Position numbers and translations under genes: made by a program
Source of the DNA: JANNAV01 sp031384695
GTDB taxonomy: Bacteria; Pseudomonadota; Alphaproteobacteria; Rhodobacterales; Rhodobacteraceae
Reading direction: 5' to 3'
Length of the DNA: 22,492 nt
Assembly: GCA_031384695.1 (NCBI GenBank)
Contig: JANNAV010000252.1
Coordinates: 1-22,492 of the forward strand
Shown: positions 14,088 through 20,914 of the stretch, in pieces
How positions within the stretch are numbered: the first letter of the stretch is position 1
Layout of the letters: each line of letters starts with the position of its first letter
Notes under the pieces: model-generated
What the model was told of the DNA's origin: nothing
Database searches by the model: none
Seen by the model: only the letters and a program-made list of their open reading frames with translations

Positions 14088-15746
14088 ATGGCTGAGACGT
14101 TCCGCCTGACGCTGGCGCAATTGAACCCGACGGTGGGCGCCATCGCCGCTAACGCCGCTTTGGCGCAGGAGGCGTGGCTTCAGGGGCGGGATGCGGGCGC
14201 GGATATGGTGGCGTTGAGCGAGATGTTCATCACCGGCTATCAGACGCAGGACCTGATCCTGAAGCCTGCGTTCGTGGCGCAGGCAGTGGCTGCCGTAGAG
14301 CGGCTGGCGGTGGAGTGCGCGGCGGGCCCGGCGCTGGGCATCGGTGGGCCGCATCTGCGGGGCGGCAGGCTTTACAACGCCTATTATGTGCTGCAGGCGG
14401 GGCGGATTGCGGCGGTGGTGTTGAAGCACACTTTGCCCAATGACGGGGTTTTCGATGAAAAGCGGGTGTTTGCCGCGGCGGATGTGGCGGGGCCTTACCG
14501 GATCGGGCCGCTGCGCATTGGCACGCCGATTTGCGAGGATGCCTGGCACCCGGATGTGGCGGAAACCCTGGCCGAGACCGGGGCCGAGATATTGCTGGTG
14601 CCCAATGGCTCGCCCTATCACCGGGGCAAGCCTTCGGTCAGGATGAACCTGATGGTGGCGCGGGTAGTTGAGACGGGGTTGCCGCTGGTCTATCTGAACA
14701 TGATCGGCGGGCAGGATGATCAGGTGTTTGACGGCGCGTCTTTCGTGCTGAACCCCGGCGGGCAGTTGGTGGCGCAGTTGCCGCAGTTCGAGGCGGCGGT
14801 GGTGCATCAGGATTTTGAGCGGACGGATGCAGGCTGGCGGGCGGTGCCGGGGGCGATGGCGCTGCTGCCGAACAGTTATGAGGCCGATTATCATGCGATG
14901 GTGCTGTCGGTGCGCGATTATCTGGGCAAGACCGGGTTTGGGCGCGTGCTGCTGGGGCTTTCGGGGGGGATTGATTCTGCGATTGTGGCGGCGATTGCGG
15001 TGGATGCGATTGGCGCGGCCAACGTGCGATGCGTGATGCTGCCCTCGGCGTTCACCTCGGCGGCGTCACTGGAGGATGCGGCGGAAGTGGCGCAGGCATT
15101 GGGCTGCCGGCTGGATACGCTGCCGATTTCGGGGCCGCAGGATGCGGTGGGTGCGGCGTTGGCGGGACTGTTTGCGGGCACTGAGCCGGGAGTGACGGAG
15201 GAGAATATCCAGTCGCGGCTGCGGGGGCTGCTGCTGATGGCGATGTCGAACAAGTATGGCGAGATGCTGCTGACCACGGGCAACAAATCCGAGATGGCGG
15301 TTGGGTATTGCACCATTTACGGCGATATGAACGGTGGGTATAACCCTCTGAAAGATATGTACAAAACGCGGGTATTCGAGACATGTCGCTGGCGTAATGC
15401 CAATCACCGGCCCTGGATGATGGGGCCCGAAGGTGTGATGATCCCGGCGCGGGTGATCGAAAAGCCACCCTCGGCCGAGTTGCGGATGGGTCAGCGAGAC
15501 GATGACAGCCTGCCGCCCTATCCGGTGCTGGATGCCATCCTGAACGGCCTTGTCGAGCAGGAGTTGTCGGTGGCCGAAGTGGTTGCTTTGGGATTTGACC
15601 GGGCGGTGGTGAAGCAGGTGGAGCGCCTGCTGTATCTGAGCGAGTACAAGCGGTTTCAGGCCGCACCCGGCACGCGGCTGACGCGCAAGGCATTCTGGAT
15701 GGACCGGCGATACCCGGTGGCGATGCGCTGGCGGGATGAGGCGTGA
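14088..15746 (+). CDS. nadE: Glutamine-dependent NAD+ synthetase
   Basis: A 552-residue two-domain enzyme catalysing the last step of NAD+ synthesis: ATP-dependent amidation of nicotinic acid adenine dinucleotide with ammonia released from glutamine. The N-terminal nitrilase-type glutaminase domain shows the Glu45-Lys113-Cys149 triad (SEMFITGY, VLKHTLPN, ICEDAWHPD). The C-terminal synthetase domain has the PP-loop SGGIDS (292-297) and TTGNKSEMAVGYCTIYGDMNGGYNPLKD. The length is standard. GGAG lies about 12 bases before the ATG. A TAGAAC at 14050-14055 could be a -10 element, but no good -35 is seen. It is probably monocistronic, ending at a strong palindrome 8 bases past the stop, and diverges from the MORN gene. 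Confidence 0.97.
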   Translation: MAETFRLTLAQLNPTVGAIAANAALAQEAWLQGRDAGADMVALSEMFITGYQTQDLILKPAFVAQAVAAVERLAVECAAGPALGIGGPHLRGGRLYNAYYVLQAGRIAAVVLKHTLPNDGVFDEKRVFAAADVAGPYRIGPLRIGTPICEDAWHPDVAETLAETGAEILLVPNGSPYHRGKPSVRMNLMVARVVETGLPLVYLNMIGGQDDQVFDGASFVLNPGGQLVAQLPQFEAAVVHQDFERTDAGWRAVPGAMALLPNSYEADYHAMVLSVRDYLGKTGFGRVLLGLSGGIDSAIVAAIAVDAIGAANVRCVMLPSAFTSAASLEDAAEVAQALGCRLDTLPISGPQDAVGAALAGLFAGTEPGVTEENIQSRLRGLLLMAMSNKYGEMLLTTGNKSEMAVGYCTIYGDMNGGYNPLKDMYKTRVFETCRWRNANHRPWMMGPEGVMIPARVIEKPPSAELRMGQRDDDSLPPYPVLDAILNGLVEQELSVAEVVALGFDRAVVKQVERLLYLSEYKRFQAAPGTRLTRKAFWMDRRYPVAMRWRDEA

Positions 15747-15754
15747 TGAGGAAA

Positions 15755-15781
15755 GAGCAAAGGTCCAGTGGACCTTTGCTC
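15755..15781 (+). terminator. Long perfect palindrome after nadE
   Basis: Arms GAGCAAAGGTCCA and TGGACCTTTGCTC pair completely around one central base, starting 8 bases past the nadE stop. No T-run follows. It probably protects or ends the nadE message; it could also be a dispersed palindromic element. Confidence 0.6.
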
Positions 15782-15790
15782 CGAAGAACG

Positions 15791-15827
15791 CCCGGCCCCC
15801 GGGGCAAATTTACGATGCCGGGCCGGG
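15791..15827. terminator. GC-rich hairpin in the nadE/exported-protein convergent gap
   Basis: CCCGGCC (15791-15797) pairs with GGCCGGG (15821-15827). A second GCCGGG at 15817-15822 offers an alternative pairing. It lies between the convergent nadE and exported-protein genes and may serve either strand. Confidence 0.4.
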
Positions 15828-15854
15828 TGACAGGTGAGGCCGCTGGGCGATAGC

Positions 15855-15887
15855 CCCTTGCTAGATTGAAATCAAATCCGGCAAGGG
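15855..15887 (-). terminator. Hairpin downstream of the exported-protein gene, copy 2 of the GATTGAAATCAAAT element
   Basis: CCCTTGC and GCAAGGG form a 7-bp outer stem around the core GATTGAAATCAAAT. The core and the flanking GGCAAG and AAACAGG are shared with the hairpin at 65-92, and both lie 12-17 bases beyond a minus-strand stop codon. Confidence 0.5.
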
Positions 15888-15903
15888 AAACAGGATTTTT
15901 GGA

Positions 15904-16506
15904 CTATTCGATGATTTCTATGGTGTTTTCGAACACGCCGTATTTGCCGGAGTTCTTGTCGCGCAGCGTGGTTTGCAGCACATAGCGCCCGGGCTTGATG
16001 CCGCCGAGGTTGTAGGTGATGCTGTCCTGAAATTCGCGCTGCGGGTGACGTGAGACGATGTTCATCTCGGTCAGGCCGGGCAGATCGGCCAGCAATTCAC
16101 CCGCCTCGGACATCACCTTGAGATCGACGAAAAAGCCTACGGCAAAAAGCCCGTCGCCGGGGGCACCGTAGGCAAAGCCGTAGGGCTCGACGTAAAGGAT
16201 CACCGGGGTGCCGATCTTGTAGTTCTCGTCGGCGCGGGGGTTGTAGATGCCGTAGCCTTTGGAGGGTTCGGCGATGAGGAGGGCGGCGGTAAAGCCGATG
16301 CCTTTGCTGCTGTCCCAGACATCGCCGGTGAGGTCGCGGGCGGCTGTCAGGGCGGCGTCGAAGTTGGCGGCGGCGATCAGGGTTTCGATTTCGGCGGCCT
16401 TGTCGGCGAGGGGGCCTGCGGCGGCGGCGCTGAAAAGGGCGGGGGTGGCGAGGGCGAGGCTGGTGGCAAGGGCGCAGGCGGCGACGGGGGCAAAGGCAGG
16501 GTGCAT
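15904..16506 (-). CDS. Small exported protein of unknown function
   Basis: A 200-residue protein not recognised as a named family. Residues 1-29 (MHPAFAPVAACALATS onward, then ATPALFSAAAAG) look like a Sec signal peptide. The mature part begins with an Ala-rich helical stretch (residues 30-60), then alternating short hydrophobic strands (GTPVILYVEPYGFAYG, LFAVGFFVDLKVM, GRYVLQTTLRDKNSGKYG) that suggest a beta-sandwich. There is no cysteine in the mature part and no catalytic motif. The start at 16506 has GGAG about 10 bases upstream. An in-frame extension to 16614 lacks a ribosome site and would bury the signal peptide. It has its own candidate promoter at 16541-16570 and diverges from gltX. 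A periplasmic location is inferred from the signal peptide. Confidence 0.8.
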   Translation of the reverse strand: MHPAFAPVAACALATSLALATPALFSAAAAGPLADKAAEIETLIAAANFDAALTAARDLTGDVWDSSKGIGFTAALLIAEPSKGYGIYNPRADENYKIGTPVILYVEPYGFAYGAPGDGLFAVGFFVDLKVMSEAGELLADLPGLTEMNIVSRHPQREFQDSITYNLGGIKPGRYVLQTTLRDKNSGKYGVFENTIEIIE

Positions 16507-16540
16507 CGGGATGGCTCCATCGGGGCTGGCGGTGGAGGGC

Positions 16541-16570
16541 ATGATAAGCAGGGTTCGGCGCCCGCGCCAA
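16541..16570 (-). promoter_or_regulatory. Candidate promoter of the exported-protein gene
   Basis: Minus-strand TTGGCG (16565-16570), an 18-base spacer and TATCAT (16541-16546, five of six bases of consensus) lie 35 bases ahead of the start codon. The -35 hexamer sits in the first unit of a 23-bp tandem duplication. Confidence 0.4.
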
Positions 16571-16602
16571 GGGGTTCCGGGCGCCCGCGCCAGGGGGCCC
16601 CG
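16557..16602. repeat. 23-bp tandem duplication in the divergent promoter region
   Basis: Units 16557-16579 and 16580-16602 agree in 20 of 23 bases and begin with GGCGCCCGCGCCA. The duplication lies between the divergent exported-protein and gltX genes. Confidence 0.8.
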
Positions 16603-16662
16603 GCAACTGGACAAATCCCGGGAGGTATGAAAGGGAAGGGGCCTTCGAGGAGAGCCTTTGCC

Positions 16663-16683
16663 ATGACCTGCGTGACCCGATGA
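16663..16683 (+). CDS. Six-codon upstream ORF overlapping the gltX start
   Basis: ATG at 16663 reads MTCVTR and stops at TGA 16681-16683, overlapping the gltX ATG at 16680 as ATGA. The ribosome-binding sequence GAGGAG lies about 10 bases before this first ATG but some 27 bases before the gltX ATG. Ribosomes should therefore load here and reach gltX by stop-start coupling. The ORF was created by a 17-bp duplication of the gltX 5' end. Confidence 0.6.
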   Translation: MTCVTR

Positions 16684-16696
16684 CCTGCGTGACCCG
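16663..16696 (+). repeat. 17-bp tandem duplication of the gltX 5' end
   Basis: ATGACCTGCGTGACCCG occurs twice back to back at 16663-16679 and 16680-16696 with no mismatch. Seventeen is not a multiple of three, so the first copy is out of frame with the gene. Confidence 0.97.
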
Positions 16697-18005
16697 ATTT
16701 GCCCCGTCGCCCACCGGATATATCCATGTGGGCAACCTGCGCACCGCCTTGATGAATTACCTGATCACCCGCAAGGCCGGGGGTACGTTCATCCTGCGGC
16801 TGGACGACACCGATCAGGAACGCTCAAAACAGGAATATGCTGACGGGTTAATGCAGGATCTGGAATGGCTGGGCCTGCATTGGGACCGGGTGGAAAAGCA
16901 GTCGTTGCGGATGGACCGCTACCGCGAGGCGGCGGATGAATTGCGCGCGTCGGGGCGGTTTTATGAATGTTTCGAGACACCTATCGAGTTGGACCTGAAG
17001 CGCAAGAAGCTGTTGAGCATGGGCAAGCCGCCGGTTTATGACCGCACGTCTTTGCGGATGACGGAGGCTGAGCGGGCGGCGGCGCGGGCCGAAGGGCGCG
17101 AGGGCTATTGGCGGTTTCAACTGGACCAGAGCCGGATCGAGTGGGCGGACGGGATACTGGGGCCGATTTCGATTGATGCGGCGTCGGTTTCCGACCCGGT
17201 GCTGATCCGCGCCGATGGCCAGGTGCTTTATACCTTTGCCTCGTCGGTGGATGATATCGACATGGGGGTGACCTCGATCGTGCGGGGGGCGGATCATGTG
17301 ACGAATACGGCGACGCAGATCCAGATCATGCGGGCGATGGGCGGGGTGCCACCGGCGTTTGCGCATCACTCTCTGTTGACCGGGCCGCAGGGCGAGGCGC
17401 TTTCCAAGCGGCTGGGCACGCTTTCGCTGCGCGATCTGCGGGCGACGGGTGTGGAGCCGATGGCGCTGCTCTCACTGATGGCGCGGCTGGGGTCTTCCAG
17501 GCCGGTGGAACTGGCGGGGTCGATGGAGGAGTTGATCGCGGGGTTTGAGGTGGCGAGCTTCGGGGCGGCACCGACCAAGTTTGATGCGGCGGACCTGTTT
17601 CCGTTGACGCGGGCCTATGTGCAGGGGCTGGATTTCGCGGTGGTGGCGGCAAGGATTGTGACGTTGGGCGTGCCTGCGGCGGAGGCTGAGCAGTTCTGGG
17701 CGGTTGCCAAGGGCAATATCACGGTGCTGGCGGACCTTGAAGGCTGGTGGCATCTGTTCCGCGACGGGGCCGAGCCTTTGGTGGACGACGAGGACCGGGC
17801 CTTTGTGGCAGAGGCGCTGGGGTTGCTGCCCGCGCGGCCCTGGAGCACGGCGACCTGGGGCGAGTGGACCGAAGCGGTGAAGCAAGCGACCGGGCGCAAG
17901 GGCAAGGGGTTGTTCCGGCCGTTGCGGCGGGCCTTGACGGGGCGGGATGCGGGGCCGGAGATGGCCGATCTGATGCCGCTGTTGCAGGTGATCCGGGGGG
18001 TGTGA
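16680..18005 (+). CDS. gltX: Glutamate--tRNA ligase (class I, GltX-type, short form)
   Basis: A 441-residue class I aminoacyl-tRNA synthetase that charges tRNA(Glu), and in many alphaproteobacteria also tRNA(Gln) for later amidation. The signature sequences are FAPSPTGYIHVGN, where HVGN (16-19) stands for HIGH, and ALSKR with Lys243, standing for KMSKS. The Rossmann fold is N-terminal and the anticodon-binding helical region is about 270-441. At 441 residues it is shorter than the usual 465-480. Many alphaproteobacteria carry two GltX paralogues, and this may be the second type; that cannot be settled from one window. The start is ATG 16680 because the ATG at 16663 closes after six codons. 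An 8-bp hairpin follows about 40 bases past the stop. Confidence 0.93.
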   Translation: MTCVTRFAPSPTGYIHVGNLRTALMNYLITRKAGGTFILRLDDTDQERSKQEYADGLMQDLEWLGLHWDRVEKQSLRMDRYREAADELRASGRFYECFETPIELDLKRKKLLSMGKPPVYDRTSLRMTEAERAAARAEGREGYWRFQLDQSRIEWADGILGPISIDAASVSDPVLIRADGQVLYTFASSVDDIDMGVTSIVRGADHVTNTATQIQIMRAMGGVPPAFAHHSLLTGPQGEALSKRLGTLSLRDLRATGVEPMALLSLMARLGSSRPVELAGSMEELIAGFEVASFGAAPTKFDAADLFPLTRAYVQGLDFAVVAARIVTLGVPAAEAEQFWAVAKGNITVLADLEGWWHLFRDGAEPLVDDEDRAFVAEALGLLPARPWSTATWGEWTEAVKQATGRKGKGLFRPLRRALTGRDAGPEMADLMPLLQVIRGV

Positions 18006-18042
18006 GGGCGGGTCTCCACGCGCGCGCATCCACTGTCAAAGA

Positions 18043-18063
18043 GCGGGGGTTTCACACCCCCGC
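18043..18063 (+). terminator. Hairpin downstream of gltX
   Basis: GCGGGGGT and ACCCCCGC pair perfectly around TTCAC. There is no T-run. It lies 37 bases past the gltX stop and immediately before the GGGATATTT element. Confidence 0.55.
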
Positions 18064-18096
18064 ACCCCCGTGGGATATTTGAGCAGTAAAGAAGCG
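18062..18096 (+). repeat. GGGATATTT extragenic motif, copy 2
   Basis: CCCCCGTGGGATATTTGAG followed by a purine-rich tail (CAGTAAAGAAG) parallels the element at 11741-11776. It lies in the gltX-MATE gap, about 50 bases before the MATE start. Confidence 0.5.
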
Positions 18097-18129
18097 GGCG
18101 GGGGCGGGGTTTTGCAGGGTGGGCGTGGG

Positions 18130-19470
18130 ATGACGGATCAGCGGCAGCCGGGCAAGCAGGCGAAGTTTGTTGAAGGCAATCTTTTCAGGCACATAGCGGT
18201 GATGTCTTTGACATCTTCGGTTGGGTTGATGGCGATTTTTGCCGTTGATCTGATCAATATGGTGTTCATTGCCATGCTGGGCCGCGAGGAATTTACCGCG
18301 GCGGTGGGCTATGCGGGGGTGGTTTTGTTTTTCACCACCTCGTTCGGGATCGGGCTTTCGATTGCGGTATCTGCGCTGGTCGCGCGGGCGCTTGGCGCGC
18401 GGGATTTGCAGGCGGCGCGGACCAAGGCGAGCAACGGGTTGGTGTTGGGCATCGGGTTTGGCGTGGTGTTTTCGGCGCTGGTCTGGGTTTTTCTGCCGCA
18501 GTCTGTCAGCATTCTGGGCGCGCGGGGCGAGACCCATGATCTGACAGTGCATTTCTTGCGCATCGTGATCCCGGCGCAGCCGTTCTTGATGGTGGGGATG
18601 ATCGGCGGGGCGATCCTGCGCAGCCATGGCGACGCGCGGCGCGCGATGATGGCGACGATCTGGGGGGCGGCGGTGAATGTGGTGCTTGACCCGCTGTTGA
18701 TCTTTGGCCTGCATCTGGATCTGACGGGGGCGGCGCTGGCGACGGTGGCCTCGCGCGTGGTGATCGCGGTGGTGGCGTTGCGGCCGATATATCAACATTA
18801 CGGCGGGTTTGACCGGCCGACGCGGGCGGGGGTGCTGGCCGATCTGCGCCCCATATCGTACCTCGCCGGCCCCGCCATTCTGACACAGCTGGCAACGCCG
18901 GTGGGGCAGGGGTTTGTCACGCGGATGGTGTCGGGCTACGGCGAGGCGGCGGTGGCGGGGATGGCGATTGCCGGGCGGCTGACGCCGGTGGCGCTGGGGG
19001 TGGTTTTCGCACTGTCGGGGGCGATCGGACCGATCATCGGGCAGAATTTCGGCGCAGGGCGCATGGACCGGGTGCGGCGGGCGTTTCTGGACGGGCTGTT
19101 GTTCACCGGGCTGGTGATCGTGCTGGTGTCGGCGGTGATGTTTGCCGCACGCGGGCCGATTGCGGATCTGTTTGGTGCGCAGGGGCTGACGCGGGAGTTG
19201 GTCTATCTTTTCTGCGGGCCTTTGAGTTTGTTGTTCTTTTTCAATGGGGCGATCTTTGTCGCCAACGCCTTGTGCAACAATCTGGGCCAGCCTTTGCAAT
19301 CGACGCTGATCAACTGGGGGCGCCACACGCTGGGCACGGTGCCGCTGGCGTTTTGGCTGAGCGGGGTCTGGGGCGCGCCGGGGGTTTTGATCGGGCAGGC
19401 GGTGGGGGGCGTGGTTTTCGGGCTGCTGGCGATCTGGCTGGCGCTGCGGGTAATTGCGGCGCGCGGTTAG
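18130..19470 (+). CDS. MATE-family multidrug/toxin efflux transporter
   Basis: A 446-residue inner-membrane protein with about twelve hydrophobic segments in two similar halves, the pattern of MATE exporters, which expel cationic or other small compounds using Na+ or H+. Family-like stretches include FRHIAVMSLTSSVGLMAIFAVDLINM in helix 1 and GAIGPIIGQNFGAGRMDRV at the start of the second half. The start is taken as ATG 18130 (MTDQRQPGK). An in-frame GTG at 18070 would add 20 residues from within the GGGATATTT element. The ribosome site is weak (GGGCGTGGG). The gene is 124 bases after gltX, beyond a hairpin, so it is probably separately expressed. The exported substrate cannot be told from sequence. 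Confidence 0.9.
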   Translation: MTDQRQPGKQAKFVEGNLFRHIAVMSLTSSVGLMAIFAVDLINMVFIAMLGREEFTAAVGYAGVVLFFTTSFGIGLSIAVSALVARALGARDLQAARTKASNGLVLGIGFGVVFSALVWVFLPQSVSILGARGETHDLTVHFLRIVIPAQPFLMVGMIGGAILRSHGDARRAMMATIWGAAVNVVLDPLLIFGLHLDLTGAALATVASRVVIAVVALRPIYQHYGGFDRPTRAGVLADLRPISYLAGPAILTQLATPVGQGFVTRMVSGYGEAAVAGMAIAGRLTPVALGVVFALSGAIGPIIGQNFGAGRMDRVRRAFLDGLLFTGLVIVLVSAVMFAARGPIADLFGAQGLTRELVYLFCGPLSLLFFFNGAIFVANALCNNLGQPLQSTLINWGRHTLGTVPLAFWLSGVWGAPGVLIGQAVGGVVFGLLAIWLALRVIAARG

Positions 19471-19501
19471 GCGGCACGGCATGCGGCGGTATTCTTTTCA
19501 C

Positions 19502-19530
19502 TTGCCAGTGGCCCGGCTGCCGCGTTAGCA
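19502..19530 (+). promoter_or_regulatory. Candidate promoter of the gcv operon
   Basis: TTGCCA (19502-19507), exactly 17 bases, then TTAGCA (19525-19530). The predicted transcription start, about 19537, coincides with the first base of the riboswitch stem at 19538. The -35 matches consensus well, the -10 only moderately. Confidence 0.55.
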
Positions 19531-19537
19531 AGGCCGG

Positions 19538-19698
19538 GTCAGGATCGGGAGAATCCGGGGGGCAACCCTCGGTGCCGAAGGAGCAACCGCCCCGGTAAAC
19601 TCTCAGGCGCAACGGACCGTTCTGACAAACAGACTCTGGAGAGAGGTGCGGATGCACCCGCCGAAGGGATAACGATCTCAGGCGCCAAGGACAGAGGG
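19538..19698 (+). promoter_or_regulatory. Tandem (two-aptamer) glycine riboswitch
   Basis: Two glycine aptamers lie in tandem upstream of gcvT. Aptamer 1 (19538-19626) is closed by GTCAG/CTGAC and contains GGGAGAA, CCGAAGGAGCAA and AAACTCTCAGGCGCAACGGAC. Aptamer 2 (about 19632-19698) is closed by CTCTG/CAGAG and contains GGAGAGAGG, CCGAAGGGATAACG and ATCTCAGGCGCCAAGGACAGAG. These are the conserved cores of the glycine riboswitch family, which usually turns on gcv genes when glycine is abundant. The linker is only about five bases. The expression platform (19699-19770) holds the palindrome AACGGTGCCGTT at 19731-19742, but no clear terminator with a T-run, so control of ribosome access is possible. 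Confidence 0.95.
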
Positions 19699-19777
19699 GG
19701 CATCGTGAGGCAGGGATTGGCCCGGCCTTGAACGGTGCCGTTTTGCGCGAGCGATCCGGCGGAAACAGGAGGCTTTG

Positions 19778-20902
19778 GTGGCCGATGATCTGCTGAGACT
19801 GGGGTTACATGATCTGCATGTGGCGCGGGGGGGCCGGATGGTGCCGTTCGCGGGTTATGCGATGCCGGTGCACTATGCGGCCGGCGTGATGAAGGAGCAT
19901 CTGCACACGCGCGCCGCCTGCGGTTTGTTCGATGTGAGCCATATGGGGCAGGTGATCTTGCGGCCCAAGGCGGGGATGGCGGCGCTGTGTCTGGGGTTTG
20001 AGGCGATGATGCCGGTGGATGTGCTGGGGCTGACCGGGGGGCGGCAGCGTTATGGCATGTTTACCAATGATACCGGGGGGATAGAGGATGATCTGATGTT
20101 CGCCAACCGGGGCGATCATCTGTTTGTGGTGGTGAATGCGGGCTGCAAGGCGGCGGATATCGCCCATATGCAGGCGCATCTTTCTGGGGTGGCCGAGGTT
20201 CTGCCGATGACGGACCGCGCGCTTCTGGCGCTGCAGGGGCCGCTGGCGGAGGCGGTTCTGGCGCGGCTTTTGCCGGCAGCGGCGGCGATGCGGTTCATGG
20301 ATGTGGCGGTGCTTTCGTGGCAGGGGGCGGAGATCTGGCTGTCGCGGTCGGGCTATACCGGCGAGGATGGCTATGAGATTTCGGTGCCTGACAGGGCGGC
20401 GCAGGCCTTTGCCGAGGCGATGCTGGCTGCGCCCGAGGTGATGCTGATCGGGTTGGGGGCGCGCGACAGTTTGCGGCTGGAGGCGGGGCTTTGCCTTTAT
20501 GGCCATGATATCGACGCGGGCACTTCGCCGGTGGAGGCGGGGCTGTCTTGGGCCATTCAGAAGGTTCGCAGGACGGGGGGCGCGCGGGCGGGCGGCTTTC
20601 CGGGCGACGAGCGTATTTTGCACGAGTTGGCCGAGGGGCCCGAGCGGCGGCGGGTGGGCCTGCTGCCTGAGGGGCGCGCGCCGATGCGCGAGGGGGTGTT
20701 GTTGTTCGATGCGGATGGCACGCCTTTGGGCGAAGTGACCTCGGGCGGCTATGGGCCGTCGCGCGATGCGCCGATTGCAATGGGCTATGTGGCGGCGGCT
20801 TTTGCGGGCATGGGCCACGAACTTTTGGGCGAGGTTCGGGGCAGGCGGTTGCCGCTTGTCACTGCGCCGATGCCGTTTCAACCAACCACCTACAAACGCT
20901 AA
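19778..20902 (+). CDS. gcvT: Aminomethyltransferase, glycine cleavage T-protein
   Basis: A 374-residue tetrahydrofolate-dependent enzyme that takes the aminomethyl group from lipoyl-GcvH, releasing ammonia and giving 5,10-methylene-THF. Family motifs are GGRMVPFAGYAMPVHY, GLFDVSHMGQV, SRSGYTGEDGYEI and LGARDSLRLEAGLCLYGHD. The length is normal. The start is probably GTG 19778, five bases after AGGAGG (19767-19772); a TTG at 19775 is only two bases from that site. It is the first gene of gcvT-gcvH-gcvP, under the tandem glycine riboswitch. Confidence 0.97.
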   Translation: MADDLLRLGLHDLHVARGGRMVPFAGYAMPVHYAAGVMKEHLHTRAACGLFDVSHMGQVILRPKAGMAALCLGFEAMMPVDVLGLTGGRQRYGMFTNDTGGIEDDLMFANRGDHLFVVVNAGCKAADIAHMQAHLSGVAEVLPMTDRALLALQGPLAEAVLARLLPAAAAMRFMDVAVLSWQGAEIWLSRSGYTGEDGYEISVPDRAAQAFAEAMLAAPEVMLIGLGARDSLRLEAGLCLYGHDIDAGTSPVEAGLSWAIQKVRRTGGARAGGFPGDERILHELAEGPERRRVGLLPEGRAPMREGVLLFDADGTPLGEVTSGGYGPSRDAPIAMGYVAAAFAGMGHELLGEVRGRRLPLVTAPMPFQPTTYKR

Positions 20903-20914
20903 AGGATTGATATC

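Noticed and set aside
16507..16614. The 36-residue N-terminal extension of the small exported protein
   Set aside because: It would place a Pro/Arg/Gly-rich stretch ahead of a clean signal peptide and has no ribosome site, and it runs through the candidate promoter and the 23-bp duplication.
18055..18081. The GTG at 18070 as the MATE start
   Set aside because: It lies inside the GGGATATTT element directly behind a hairpin and adds a low-complexity Gly-rich segment; ATG 18130 fits the family.
18052..19482. A 476-codon minus-strand open frame rich in Arg, His, Pro and Gln opposite the MATE gene
   Set aside because: This composition is typical of antisense frames to GC-rich membrane-protein genes; the plus strand encodes a clear MATE transporter.
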